Origin: Adiantum capillus-veneris
Lineage: Eukaryota > Streptophyta > Polypodiopsida > Polypodiales > Pteridaceae
Reading direction: 5' to 3'
NCBI GenBank assembly: GCA_014529385.2
Contig: CM043958.1
Coordinates: 120,994,817-121,058,816 of the forward strand
Length of the DNA stretch: 64,000 nucleotides
The stretch's first letter is position 1; each line of letters starts with the position of its first letter. Positions 22,594 to 34,770 of this stretch are shown one piece after another. Under the pieces are notes generated by a model, which saw only the letters and a list, made by a program, of their open reading frames with translations, searched no databases and had not been told where the DNA came from. The translations under genes and the position numbers were made by a program.

Positions 22594-24299
22594 TATTGGC
22601 ATACTAAAATGTTAAATCCCTAAATCCCCTAGATGCCCTCCTAGATTCCATCGCCTCCCCCGCCAACACCTGAACCCTCCCCCATATCACCATGCGCCAC
22701 CTCCATCCCCTGCTCCTACATCCCATCTCCTCCTCTCATGGTTGCAATCGAGTCCCTCGGTAGTCCGCATGCTTTGCAAAACATACACAGAGGTGGCACT
22801 CAATGTGGTTTATAGGCTAGTCTATAGACATGTGATTTTTGGATGTTTTGGTCGCCTCAGTTGGGAGGCTTGGTAAAGTTGGAATGTGGTGGGGTTCTTG
22901 CAGGTCAAAGCAAAGAACTGGAGCGTTCATTGAGATTTTACAGCTTGTTCATCGGAGAACTGTGCACCAAATGACAAGCTAAGGAAGTTTGGAGAAAAAG
23001 AAAGGTTTTTTGAATTTTTTGGTGGAGTTCAAGGGGAGTTTGAAGGGGAGGCCCTCACAACCCATCACGTGGCATGTATGCAATCTCACATGCAATTGGA
23101 GGGCCTAGAGGCACATGGTAATTATATGGTTCTGTGGCCCCCTCATCATTTGACACAAGAGGAGTGGGAGAGGGAAGCTTTCCCAAGCTCCCATGGTTGT
23201 GGTGCCAATGCCCGTGCACGCTACGGCACAACTACGATGGAAATTTTGGGTGTGGTTGGCAATTGAATCCATTAATGGCATTGTGATGAAAATGATGATG
23301 TGGCATATGGCTGGGGGTGTGGTTCTTGCACCCTACAGGGACCTAAAATTTTGTTGATGTGAGGATGTTCCCATTGAGGGGTTGTCACGGTGTTGGGACA
23401 TCCTCCCAAAGGGGTAGGCTCACACGTGTAGTATGCTCCAAGTAAATCCATTCTAAAGTGGGAGTCCACATGCAAAGTAAGGGAAATAAAGAAAAACATT
23501 GAAAGAAATAGAGGAGGCTCTACACGTCCTATAAGGGGAATTTATTTTTCTATTTTCAAGGTCTTTTTGAGGGTTGCTTCAATGAAGAAGGGGACTTTTC
23601 ACAAAGCTCTCAACGAGGAGAGCTCCATAGAGAAGAAGCCAACGAGAGTTTCCATAGAAGTTTTTTCCTCTTTGAGGTTGTGCCAAGCTGAGCAGAGGGC
23701 GTTGTGACCCCCTTGTGTAGTGGGCTATACGGTGATTGTACATGGTGTTTTTTTTCATAGAAGGAGCTAATCATTGCCAAATTTTGTGTCATCTCTTCCC
23801 CTTTTTTCCCCTTCTTCTTCTCTACTCTACTCTAGTGTATGTGATGTTAGTGTGTGAGCGGTGTGCGCCCCTTTGATCATCCCTATGTGTGTGAGAGAAA
23901 GAGAGAGAGGTGTTGTGTAGTGGAAGTACTAGAAGTGGGAAATTGGGATGATATGTTGTCTGTTGGATGGTGCGAAGCGTGTGTGCATTGGTATGTATGT
24001 AAGCGGTGATTTGCTTGCGGAATTGTGGTATTTGGATGGTGATTTCTAATGGACGGGGGTGTTGTGAGTACCCTCGCTATAGAGAGGCATTTGTGTGTGT
24101 TTCTGGGTGTTCCCATTCCCCCTCTTCAACATCTTTTGATGACTTGGTTTATCTCCTTTGGAGAGAAAATTCCTTCTGTAAAAAATTGTATCATTTGATT
24201 ATACCAACTATCTGCAATGTCTTCCTAGACATGGAAAAATCAACATTAGGAAACTCATCCTCTATATTTTATGATGCTTTACTTTTTTATATCCTGCTC
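22594..24299. other. Non-coding region
   Basis: About 1.7 kb with no supported gene. ORFs of 60-100 codons occur but show no domain or coding character. Confidence 0.5.
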
Positions 24300-24399
24300 A
24301 AGTAGTCAACCACTAAGTGGCTCCTCCCAAGTGTATAAATGAGTTTGTAATCAAAGTTTTGTAGTAACATTACCCATCTGGCAATCCTCCCATGTATGT

Positions 24400-25440
24400 T
24401 TGGTTTTTCACAATTTACAACAAAGCTTGATGGTCCACATGGAAGATGAATTCATTTTCCATGAGATAATTCTTGAATTTCCTCAAGGCATAAATCATTC
24501 CAAGATCTCTCTTTCACAGAGTACTTCCTCTCTATTGTAGGCTGCAATTTACTTTAATAATACACTGGTCTAAACCAACCCTTTGTCTTCTCTTGTATAA
24601 GTACTGCACCCACAACAATATGGGATGCATCAAAAAAGACATGGAAGGCTATCTCCCAATCTAGTGGTTCTTGTTTAGCAAAAAATGCCTTATGCTATTC
24701 CTCTCCCCACTTATATGGAACATTTTTGTTAGTCAATGGTGAAAGGGGAACAAACATGAGAAAGATGACTCAGAAATTTGTTGTGCCATTTTACATGTCC
24801 AATAAACCTACCAAGTTGTTTCATTGTCTTGGGTGGTGAGGCCTTTGCTATTGCAAAAATCTTCTTCCCATCTATCTCAATCCCATTCTTTGAGACCATA
24901 AACCCTAAAAGGATTCCCATGCTTAATCCAACTGCATGATTTGAGGGATTTAGATCTTAGCTTGACAATCTACACTTTTGAAAATAGAATTTGAGGTGCC
25001 TTAGGTGGTCTTCCATTTTCCAAAAGGTACAAGTCATCCAAGAAGACTCTCAAAAAGATGTCAGATATGGCTCAAATACTTCTTGCACCCATTTTGAAAT
25101 GTTGGGGATGCATTTTTCAGCTCAATGTCATCGCATTGTTTGCATAAACTCCCCATTCTCTTATAAAAGCATTTTTATCTTGTTCTCATGTGCCATGAGG
25201 ATCTGCTCATAGCCACTAAAACCATCCAAAAAGGCGTGAACTTCATTGCTATCAAAGTGTCATAGATTTTTAAAGAAAAAGGGTATGTTATAGTTGTAGC
25301 ATTCAACTTTCTTTAAACCATGCATATCTTGGTCTTTTAATTTTTCTTTGGAGCTGCCACAATTGGTGACAGCAAAGACACAATAAATAAAACCTACCTT
25401 CATAAGTTTTTCACTTCATCCTTCACTTGCTTTTCAAAGG
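24400..25440 (-). pseudogene. Ty3/Gypsy RT and RNase H remnant
   Basis: Decayed minus-strand pol fragment. RT pieces: HAFLDGFSGYEQI at about 25200-25250 and GFMVSKNGIEIDGKKI ... PPKTMKQLGRFIGHV at 24780-24920. RNase H pieces: FHVFFDASHIVVGAVLIQE at about 24580-24640 and the HVDHQAL region near 24420. Many stops and frameshifts. No LTRs could be found around it. Confidence 0.8.
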
Positions 25441-25489
25441 TTGGGTTCATCCTATACCTTTGTTGCACTAGTGAGTAATATGTGTCTCA

Positions 25490-25901
25490 TTTAGACTAGT
25501 GAGTAGTAAATCATCCACATATACAATAGCAATAGGATATACATCATCTACACATTTTGCATACAAAGTGCTCTCAATTGGACTATTTTGAAATCCACAT
25601 GTAGTCAAATGACTATCCATTTCTCATATCAAGCATGAGAAGATTGATTTAGACCATACAATGTTTTATTACATCTACACACTTTCTTTTCTTGTGCTTT
25701 CTTGGCAAAACCATGAGGTTGCATTACATACATTTCCTCATACAAGTCACCATTCAAGAAAGTGGTTTTAATGTCCAACCGGTATACATCACATCCAAAA
25801 TAAGCTTCATCAAATGTACGAAGTTCATCATCATCACGCATACTTGACTCAACCAAAGCATAATAATCAGATACACAAGAAGCATGATGAGAACCGAACA
25901 A
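25490..25901 (-). pseudogene. Ty1/Copia RT remnant
   Basis: Contains YRLDIKTTFLNGDLYEEMYV and KTLYGLNQS (copia RT) at 25640-25790, then the catalytic IVYVDDLLL at about 25510-25540. It abuts the gypsy fragment on its left, so two unrelated element fragments are joined here. No gag, integrase or LTR nearby. Confidence 0.82.
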
Positions 25902-27891
25902 GTATGACTAGACAGACATGCATCCAATTCACTATCACACAAACTATGTAGCTTTGAGTACTTCCTCAATTTCCCCTGAGCCCATTGCTTTGCTCCTATT
26001 GACGACAATTTATCATGGCATCCGCAAACTTCTCAAGAAGACATTGTGTGACCCCACTGTTGCTCACCTCGAGGCATCCCAGAAGAGCACCTGGTCTGAA
26101 AACAGCAGCCCTTTCCCTGCCTGCAAACCTTTGAAGTACCTGTTGTAGAAAGTGAGTGGCAATGAGGTGTACAAAGCCTGCAGATTGTCACCAAAGCTGG
26201 CAGAGCATTTCCCCTGAAGCTGTTACACAAACATGGAGGCGGTTCACCGAAGAGGCGATTCTTGAACTGGTCTCGCAATGCAAAGGGACAACAGCCCCTG
26301 CTCGCGACCAAGCGAGGCAGATGCCTGGCAGAAGGGGGTGCTGCATATGAGGCCTGTGCGACCCTTTGCTCTCAGTGCTGCAAAAAGCAGCCTTTTGCTT
26401 GTGACTCAGGCCTTTCCATGAGATTTTTTATGGCAACTCAGCGCGCTAACCTTCAAACAAAGTCCTCCAGTGATCCATGCCTTGGATGAGTCCACGCAGC
26501 TCACTCCAGGATTGGGCGAGGAAAAATTCACATTACTTCACGTTAGGCTTACCAAGTAAACATTGTCATTCTACTTGTTTCCAGTGGACATAAGGTATTG
26601 TCGACGTTTGCTCGGGGCATTCTAGCTTCCGAGCCGTGTGTGTATTGAAGTGTTAATTCCCGTCGTAGGTTCCTTTGCAGAGTGCTCTGTGTGTGTCTAA
26701 AGTAAAGAAGTTCGGGTGATAGCCAACGCCTACCGCCCCACAGGCCGGTTACAGCTCAAGCACATGCCTGCTCACATTCTTCGATTTCTGTGAGCTTTGG
26801 CGAGCGTTTGCAGGTCGACATAAGCTCACTTTGTATGACGTGTGGGCAGAATTTTGCAAATGCAGTTGTGGACTCAATTTTTCCCTGTTCACGGGCAATC
26901 CAAACTATAACTCCTCTCAGTGACAATCAGACTAGAGGATTAACAAGATTCAAGGAAGCATCTCTTAATCATGTCTGCGAAAAAGCAAGAAACTTGCTCA
27001 ATCTGGGACTTTGCCAATGCACTCATTATTTCTTCCACAATTCATAACCGAAGACGACCAATTCTTAACCATCTCTCACACATACGACTATCTAAACAGG
27101 GCTAATTCTCAAGTAGAAGGGCCTCATTGTTTTACTCCCCAAAAGCATCTCTCTAAAGTTAATTTTGGCAAAGACAAACTAGCGTTACATGAGGCTTCTG
27201 CCACAGCATAGGGGCTTAAATAGTACACCATTAATCACCATAGCGAAATCTGAAAGACAGGTTCATATTATGGACAAAAAGAACATAAAACCACCTGCAA
27301 CACTTGATTAACCAGATAGTGGAGGAGATGGGGGAGCAAGATCCTCCTGCACAAGAGAAGTATACCCCTGTAACAGCCATCATCAATGCATTTCTTATGG
27401 ATCAGACGAAGCAGTGTCAAATAGAATTAGGAAGTATGTGCGCACACATATATATACCTTGTGGTTCTGTTGCAAAAGAGTGCAAATTTCTCCAAAAAGA
27501 TGTGCTCAAACGATATAGGCTCCGAAGTCTGCATTTGGAGGTGATTGTATTTTAGGAGTACACGACCCCTGGCTGAAAAGCAGGGAGAAGCAATGGCCAA
27601 CTGCATCTTTGACCTGATGTGGACCCACCCCTCAAATCAAACCATTCAAGTGAAACATGAGGGCTCTCTGCAAAGTTACATCTTGCAACATAATATACAA
27701 CTGGAGAGAAGAAACTGTCTTCAAAATGTAAGTGAAGCCATCACCCATCCTCTATAAGTCCTTTTGTCAAAAAACAAAGGGGGAGGCCTTTCAGTTGACC
27801 AAACAAGCACTTTTATGTAGGGTCAAAGTAACTATATGTATGGTAACAAATATCTAAACTGATGCAATTGAAGGTATTGGTTCCTGTGATG
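25902..27891. other. Non-coding region next to the PPR gene
   Basis: About 2 kb downstream of the PPR gene. The segment 26040-26770 has higher GC content than its surroundings, but I could not assign it. No RNA gene or promoter was recognised. Confidence 0.5.
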
Positions 27892-28015
27892 ACTGTGCCC
27901 CCGGCTCGGGTGCCCGAGGCGCAAGGCGTGTCGGTTGCGGACTGCCGGAGTGCACGGTGCGTGAGGTGGGACTAGCGTGGATCCCCACTCGTCAGCCCTT
28001 TGAGCGGATCTACTC
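27892..28015. other. GC-rich segment at the 3' end of the PPR gene
   Basis: Base composition rises sharply here relative to both sides. It includes the short hairpin CTCGGGTGCCCGAG and supplies the last codons and stop of the PPR ORF. It may be a small insertion that replaced the original end of the gene; no terminal repeats were identified. Confidence 0.45.
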
Positions 28016-29873
28016 CCTGATAGTTCCCACCATATATATTTATATTGCCGGCCATTTTACTATTGCTGAGCAGAGATGTTTCGACAATGGCATTGACCTC
28101 AAATGGCATTGTTGATCGCAACAGTCCAGCCTCAGCCACTCGGCCCACTCTTCCAAGGAGGTCAATTATGCAGTTATAATGTTCAAAGGATGCTAGAATT
28201 CCAAAATTTGCAGTCATTGACCTGAAGTGATCCAAGCCCTCATTCACAAGGCCAGTGTGACTGCATGCAGAAAGAAGCCCAACAAAAGTTATCTCATTTG
28301 GTTTGAGGCCCGATTGCAGCATATTTGTATAGTACTGAAGACTCGTCCTATAGTCAAGACACCCTCCTATCATTGCATTCCAAGTGTCTACATCTTCCTT
28401 TGAAGAATGCCGAAACACACTACATGCATCCTCAAAGCTTTTACAATTAACATACATAAACACAAGGGTGTTCCTAGTCAACACAAGGCACTCTACGCTG
28501 AGTTCAACACTAAAAGCATGTGCCAACTTGCCTTCGGCTAGTGCATTCATGCTGGAACAAGCTTTGAACAGGTAAGCTAATGTTATGCAGCTTGGTTCAT
28601 GTCCTTCCTTCTGCATGTGCTTGAAAAGTAAAAAGCCCTCCTCAAAAAGCCCAAGCTCCACATTCCCTGCAATGAATGTACTCCAACTGACCACATCTCG
28701 CTGCACCAAATTGTTGAAAACATCATGAGCATCCTGCAGACCTCCACACTTGAGATACATATCTATCAGAGCATTTCCAAGAGTAGTGACAACCTCGAGT
28801 CGACTATGTTTTATGTAGCTGTGAATTCTTCTGCCATGGTCCAATGATGCCAAGTTAGTGCAAACCTTTATGATACCGAGATAAGCGACATAATTGGGTT
28901 CTACACCATGCTGCAGCATTTTCTCAAAGAGATCCAAAGCCTCAAAGTATCGACCGTTATCAGCATACCCACCTATTAGTGCAGCCCAGATGACGACATC
29001 CTTACCCCTTGCCTGTCTAAACACCTCATGAGCATCCTCCAGAGCCCCACACTTGCTATACATGTTGACAAGCGCACTATCAATACAGGCATCTCGATCC
29101 ATTCCTTTTTCCATTACAAAAAAGTAAACCAGCATCCCATCAGGCAAGGTGGACTTTGTACAACAAGCCCTTAATATGCTTACACAAGTATTCTCATTTG
29201 AATCCACACCTGAAGATTGCATTTCTTGGAACAACTCAAATGCCTTGCCACTATCACCTTGTTGTGTGTATCCTAAAATCATCGCATTCCATGTGACTAC
29301 ACTCATAATGGTTGATGAGTTAAAGACATGCTTTGCACGTTCAACCGTTCCACATTTACAATACATGTCGATGAGGGTGTTTTTCACCTTCACATCCTCC
29401 CACAAACGGCTGTTGCTTAACACATAAACATGAACTTGCAGACCTTTCGTCAAAAAAGTGCTAGTTGCACATGCCTTCAAGGTGCATAAAATTGTCACTC
29501 TATCTGGCCTTATGTCCTCAACAAGCATTTGTTCAAAGAGCTGTAAAGCCTTGTCACATTCTCCATTGAGTGTGGAACCTCCAATGATTGCATTCCAGCT
29601 AACAAGATCCCTTTCTTTGAGATGAAAGAACAGATTAAAGGCATCATCCAGGCTTTTACATTTTGCATACATGTCGATAAGACTGTTTGCAGCCAGGATA
29701 TTGGAGCTTGAGAACTCTTCGACAATGCATGCATGTAGCTGTTTGCCATCCTGCAAAGTGAGTTTGCTATTGCTGGAGCATGATTTCAAGGCAGCGATAA
29801 TGCTGCGGAGACTTGGCTTGGCATATGCACATTGCACTTGTTCATGCAGCATCGAAGCTGCCATGCTTTGCAT
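27972..29873 (-). CDS. PLS-class pentatricopeptide-repeat (PPR) protein, no E/DYW tail
   Basis: PPR proteins bind organellar RNA in a sequence-specific way, in mitochondria or plastids, and act in RNA editing, splicing or stability. The ORF is intact, with 633 codons from the ATG at 29871-29873. The frame opens earlier but has no ATG there and a TGA upstream of about 29921. About 17-18 PPR motifs run in P-L-S triplets almost end to end, e.g. LIDMYAKCKSLDDAFNLF, VSWNAIIGGSTLNGECDKAL, ALVNMYSKCGALEDAHEVF. The last recognisable motifs are HYNCIIDLLGRVGRVAEA and TSLLSNS. After this, plant PLS proteins normally continue with E, E+ and often DYW domains; here the protein stops after about 25 unrelated residues. 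No introns are seen, which is normal for the family. Targeting sequence not determined. This is the only convincing host gene in the window. Confidence 0.93.
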   Translation of the reverse strand: MQSMAASMLHEQVQCAYAKPSLRSIIAALKSCSSNSKLTLQDGKQLHACIVEEFSSSNILAANSLIDMYAKCKSLDDAFNLFFHLKERDLVSWNAIIGGSTLNGECDKALQLFEQMLVEDIRPDRVTILCTLKACATSTFLTKGLQVHVYVLSNSRLWEDVKVKNTLIDMYCKCGTVERAKHVFNSSTIMSVVTWNAMILGYTQQGDSGKAFELFQEMQSSGVDSNENTCVSILRACCTKSTLPDGMLVYFFVMEKGMDRDACIDSALVNMYSKCGALEDAHEVFRQARGKDVVIWAALIGGYADNGRYFEALDLFEKMLQHGVEPNYVAYLGIIKVCTNLASLDHGRRIHSYIKHSRLEVVTTLGNALIDMYLKCGGLQDAHDVFNNLVQRDVVSWSTFIAGNVELGLFEEGFLLFKHMQKEGHEPSCITLAYLFKACSSMNALAEGKLAHAFSVELSVECLVLTRNTLVFMYVNCKSFEDACSVFRHSSKEDVDTWNAMIGGCLDYRTSLQYYTNMLQSGLKPNEITFVGLLSACSHTGLVNEGLDHFRSMTANFGILASFEHYNCIIDLLGRVGRVAEAGLLRSTMPFEVNAIVETSLLSNSKMAGNINIYGGNYQGVDPLKGLTSGDPR

Positions 29874-29921
29874 TTGCTGAGAACATGGGACTGCATACCA
29901 AAGTGTGGCATACTCTGACAC

Positions 29922-30467
29922 ATGAGGAGGCGGTAAAGCTCTTCACAAATGGTGGTGGGTGCTGCTAGCTCCAGTTTCTGATCGGACTGGTAATTACGTA
30001 GTAGGAAAACTCATCGAGCTGAATTTCCAGACATTACTTTGTAGTGAGTCCGGAATGATGAGTGCAGAGCAACATCGCCAATGAGACATTGACGCTGTAG
30101 CGTCTCGAGTTTCGACTCGGCGCGCGCGCGCGAGAGAGAGAGATTGATTGATTTAAGAAACTTATTAGAGCAGGGTAGGTTAAAATGGAAGAAATTTTGT
30201 GGTCGGGTGAATCTTTACTCATTTTGATTAGGCTGTGATATGCTTCACTTTGGGAAAGGATATATAGTCCAGGAAATGTATTTCATTCTTCTTGAATTCT
30301 CATTGGTTTGTCACGAAGAGAAGCTCCAAATACTTGAAAAAAAGGAAGTATTAAGAGTATTCCGATTTTTAAGGGCTTGATACTCTTAAACCAATATAAC
30401 CCTTGTGTGACTAATGATTTGGAGTTTTAAGTTAATGCTACTACGGACTCATCTCTTAATCCATTGA

Positions 30468-30505
<38 letters not shown>

Positions 30506-31012
30506 GTTTCCAATGCTATGGGCAATACGAAGATCTTCAAGAGTCCTTGTCATGCTCTTGGAGGCTCCCTCCAATCAATCTCCACCCCTTGGTGCTCTGT
30601 GAGCCTTGTAGTTTTTCGTCCTGGAAGCCTATGTCCAAGTTTTGGGTACGACCCTCATTATCAATCATCCAGCATACGAGTTTCTCGGCTGAGCAGATAG
30701 CCAAGGTTTAAGCAGTAGTAGGATCTCTCCTTAGAAGACCCTTGTTGGCAGAATTAAACTCCGGCCGGTGGAGATTCTAGATTGGTCCACCAAGTTTCTG
30801 GAGTTTTGCCCACCACTTCAGCGTCATGATGTAACGACTTCTAATGGAAAGTGTGTACCCTCCCCTAGCCATTTGCGTCAATGGGGAGACGATGGGGTGC
30901 TAATTTTAGCATCAACCAGATGTTCTAGCCCCTTCCACACACACACACAAGCCTATGTTAAGTATGGAGCCTGATTTGCACCTTGTAATTTTCTATGTTT
31001 AAAACGCACATT
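29922..31012. other. Upstream region of the PPR gene
   Basis: Holds the presumed promoter and 5' UTR of the PPR gene (minus strand), with an alternating CG run and AG run at about 30119-30142. Further right are a 33-base G run (30471-30503) and non-coding sequence. No clear TATA box was chosen. Confidence 0.5.
30471..30503 (+). repeat. Poly-G tract (33 G)
   Basis: Uninterrupted run of about 33 guanines. Long G homopolymers are rare in plant DNA; it could form G-quadruplex structures, or its length could be a sequencing or assembly error. Confidence 0.9.
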
Positions 31013-31587
31013 TGTAAGGCCCCCATTATGAGGAGAAGCCATCGTGCGTCAAGAAAAATAACTCGTCGGAAAATAAAATCACTCGTCGGAAACCAAAATT
31101 TTCACGCCCAATCTCGAGCTTAAGCTCGACACTGGCTTCACCACAATATTCCTTTTTGCCGGAATATTATGGTCGCACGACGTCCGGAAAGTGGTCGAAA
31201 AACGACCGGTCGGTTGGCCGATGGTTGGAAGTCAATGGCCGGTGGCCGGTGGCCGAATTCAAAAGCGAACTTGTCTACACAAGGGCGGCCACACATGGGC
31301 GGATTGGAGGGTCCGATTTTGACTTATCTACACAAGGGCGGCTACACATGGCTGCCTCTCATACGAGAGGGCAGCCCTTTTGGCCTATAAAAGGAGGCCA
31401 TTTCTACACACATTTCATCGTGTGAAGTTGATGCAACAAGGTGGGTGTGAGGTGGTGAGAGTGAAGCAACGCAGGAGCTCCAAAAGGGTATAATCCCTTT
31501 GTAACCTCTTGTTTTGAAGTACTAAAGCCATTGAGTGGCTGCTTTCCTGTGAACGTAGCCCACATTGGGTGAACCACGTATATCGTG

Positions 31588-31646
<59 letters not shown>

Positions 31647-31731
31647 CTATAATCTCTTGTGTGTGTAAATTATCTCTCTCCATTAAGTAATCTACTCAAT
31701 TATCTACTTAGCTACGTCATATTTCCTAACA
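31013..31731 (+). repeat. Copia-like LTR, probably solo or truncated element
   Basis: Begins TGTAAGGCCC and ends CCTAACA. It has a TATA box (CTATAAAAG, 31385-31393), a following ACGTAGCCCACATTGGGTGAACCACGT-like stretch of the kind seen in plant copia LTR R/U5 regions, and a (CT)n run at 31592-31643. Two copies of an upstream block (ACTT-G/A-TCTACACAAGGGCGG) start at 31269 and 31322, 53 bp apart. No primer site follows and no partner LTR is in the window. The flanks ACATT and GCCTA do not match, so ends or status are uncertain. Confidence 0.6.
31385..31393 (+). promoter_or_regulatory. TATA box of the copia-like LTR
   Basis: CTATAAAAG, about 60 bp after two direct repeats that may act as upstream elements. 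Confidence 0.6.
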
Positions 31732-32178
31732 GCCTATTGGCTACCTTCATCATGCTCTAGGCTACATAAGTGAGCCCATCCGTGACTTGAAGTGTGCTTG
31801 CTGTATGCCATGGAATGCATGCGGTAGGCTTCATTCCGAAGATGACCACTGTCCTATATTGACTACAACTCCACCACGTCCCATTAGCTATTACGGTCCA
31901 ACAACAAGGTTGTTGGTGGTTTTTTCCACTCTATATATTCACTTCTTTTAAGTAACTATTGACATCAAATAGCAAGGTGGTTCAAGGTATGCTAAGTGGG
32001 TGTTTTTTCTCTGCACAATCTCTTTGTTATTAGCTATGGTATTACTTTAAGATGTTACCTAGTATGTTTGCATGATTATATAAAATGTTCGTTAGTAAGA
32101 ATCTTTAGCAAATTCTTGCTTTGACTACGTTAATCTGGTCTTTCTCCCTCTCACACATGTGATCGGGTGCATGGATCC

Positions 32179-32253
<75 letters not shown>

Positions 32254-32732
32254 TCTGTGCGACACGCAGGCCGCACCATCTTCCTCTTTGCATGCGCATG
32301 GATCTCTATAGGTATGAGGATACCCTGAAGCCTCGTATTAGTGGGGTTAGTTGTAACGAAAATAGCCTATGAACTTTGAGAATAACAGAATTAAGAGAAT
32401 TAGAGTGAATATTTTTGTGAGACTACTTTGAGAACATAAAGGGTGAACTTAATTAGCGGTAGCAACATAACCATACATTTAATTAACTTGGCATGAACAA
32501 TAGTTTTGCAAGAGAGAGAGAGAGAGAGAGAGTTAGAGAACTTAACAACAATTGAGGACCAGATTTATGTGGAGCCAAATCCCCCCTCCAATAAGTTTTT
32601 GTATTATAGATTCTCCCCTCAAGAGAGACTTGGTACATTACAATATTTGTATTCCTTGTGACCTAGGTGATGCAATGAAGATGGAAAACTTCATGCACCA
32701 GGAGCATAACATAATCTTTGTAAAAGCATTAA
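31732..32732. other. Non-coding region with CT and GA microsatellites
   Basis: Contains a (CT)n run at 32178-32250 and a (GA)n run at about 32511-32533. The last bases (ATTAA, 32728-32732) are the target duplication of element E. No gene seen. Confidence 0.6.
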
Positions 32733-33655
32733 TGTTAACTGAGTCAACATCAGTTAACAGAAGCTGCTAAAGACCGAAGACGTATGGATGCACATCGAAG
32801 GTCAACATGAAGAAGCAGTAAAGATTCGAGTAACACATTTTTCACATTTTCCCAAAATGGTCATATATTGTACATTTTCGTTTTGTTTTAAGCCATTGTA
32901 ATATTTTAAGGTGTTACGGGCTCAATGGGAGTTTCAAGTTGTAAAGAACAGGTCAGTTAGTGTGTATAGGTTGCAGATTCAGTAAATGGTGGAGCCCTAA
33001 AGGCCTTGGACGCCTGGACATTGCATATTTTTACCCTAGGTATATAAAGTAGTGTGTAAAAGAAATTAGGGTTCTCAAGCTCATTTATTGAGAACACTCT
33101 TTGGTGAGAGCTCTTGAGGTGTGTGGCTATGGCTTCCTTGAGCTTCTCCTTGCTCATGAGACTTGATTTACACTAATCAATGACTCATTCTCTTTCACTA
33201 TGCGTTTCTCATGCTTCTTATGATTGTCTATGATGCTTAGATTAGCTAGATCTTAACTAACTAGTGGTTAATCCCTCTCTAATCTTGTGTGATTGCCCTC
33301 TTTTGCTTGTATGTACATGTAGGTTTGATTGGAGTGTGGTGCTCGATAGATCTATGTGTGTGTGCTTGCGATTAGTATGTTGCATGATAGGATTAGTGTT
33401 GTGTGCGTCTTGCAATCGTAGTGTGTGTGATTGGGTTGATTGGAGGTGAAGAGAAGTGGATGTGAAGATTGCCCGTCATTGTGGCTTAGCTCCTCCATAG
33501 ACCGAGAAGTTCACCTCATAGAGTTAACCATTTGTGTTTCCATGATTAGCTCACTAATCATGTGAGTGTTTCCATGCCCTAGCCAGGTAGCTCATCCCTC
33601 CAGATTGATAATTTTGTTGGTCATTGGAGCTATTGCAACGATGGAACCCCCAACA
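32733..33655 (+). repeat. Element E 5' LTR
   Basis: 923 bp, TG...CA. Core promoter CCCTAGGTATATAAAG at 33034-33049. Pairs with 45066-45910. Confidence 0.93.
33041..33049 (+). promoter_or_regulatory. TATA box of the element E LTR
   Basis: TATATAAAG preceded by CCCTAGG. The same CCCTAGGTATA-type context occurs in the LTR of element D at 50714-50727. Confidence 0.7.
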
Positions 33656-33657
33656 TT

Positions 33658-33675
33658 TGGCGCTGTTGCTGAGGA
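33658..33675 (+). other. Element E primer-binding site
   Basis: TGGCGCTGTTGCTGAGGA, two bases after the LTR. Same type as in elements A and D. Confidence 0.8.
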
Positions 33676-34301
33676 TGATGACGGACGCTAGTGTAATTGT
33701 GGCAATGCGTTCCCTCACTAATTTCACTTGTGTGTTTATGTTTTTGTGGATTTTGGATGTGTGTGCATGAAGCAATGTCTTCATAATTCCCTAATGTGTC
33801 ACCGTATCTTGCCAATCGTGTGTTTACACACTCTAATTTCACACTAACCCCTTGCTAATTTCACTAATTTTTGCTAACTTACTAATTTGCTATGAAGGAT
33901 TCGAGCATTCGACCATTCAATTGATCCAATGCAAAGGTAATCAAGGTGGTATTCTCAACCTCCCTAGAATCTAAAGATGTGTAGAATTGTGTAGAGATCC
34001 CACCATGATGCAATGTAATGTTGATGCAATGCAATGTTGATACTATGTTGGATTGAAAAATTTTCGATTGTTCATACTCATGCCGTCGTAATGCCGAAAT
34101 ATTTAAGATTTGGTGGCATATGAATTTGACAAGTTTCAATTGCTGATTGGTGAATGTGTGTTGCTAATTGGGTGCCTAATTGAGTTAATTGCATGCTTGA
34201 ATGGTCAATTGCAAATGTGTGTGTGCACTAAAATCAAGTGTGTGTGCATTCTAATTGAGTGTGTGTATGCTTAATTTTAGGTGTGTGCACTATTTTGCCC
34301 A

Positions 34302-34770
34302 TACATTTTTCCTAACTGAAGAAAATAAGGGGAAACTTGAAATTCACCCAGTTTTCAAGTCAAAATTTGAAGCTTTTGCCGGTAATTACACTAAAACTTG
34401 TGTACATTTGCCAGTTTTCTTAAAGGCAAGCTCAAAATCTAACCAAGATTTTATAATTTCAGCCAGTTAAAATACACTAGACCCCGGTTTTTTTCTAACA
34501 ATGCTCTCTACCTCTCTCTCTACCAGGGCTAGAAAATACATTTTTCCTAACCGAACAAAATAAGGGGAAACTTGAAATTCTCCCGGTTTTCAAGTCAAAA
34601 TTTGAAGCTTTTGCCGGTAATTACACTAAAACTTGTGTACATTTGCCAGTTTTCTCAAAGGCAAGCTCAAAATTTAACTGAGATTTTATAATTTCAGCTG
34701 GTTAAAATACACTAGACCCCGGTTTTTTTCTAACAATGCTCTCTACCTCTCTCTCCCCCCTTCTCAACTC
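34302..34770 (+). repeat. 235-bp tandem duplication in the leader of element E
   Basis: The unit starting TACATTTTTCCTAAC at 34302 is repeated from 34537 with few differences, ending near the CTCTCTACCTCTCTC stretch. Confidence 0.9.

Noticed and set aside
22386-22623. ORFs made of Arg-Glu or Leu-Ser repeats
   Set aside because: Translations of the CT microsatellite in the foldback arm.
26033-26770. Possible host exon in a GC-richer stretch
   Set aside because: No frame shows protein-like sequence over more than about 90 codons and no splice pattern could be matched.
32105-32299. Arg-Glu repeat ORF
   Set aside because: Translation of a CT microsatellite.
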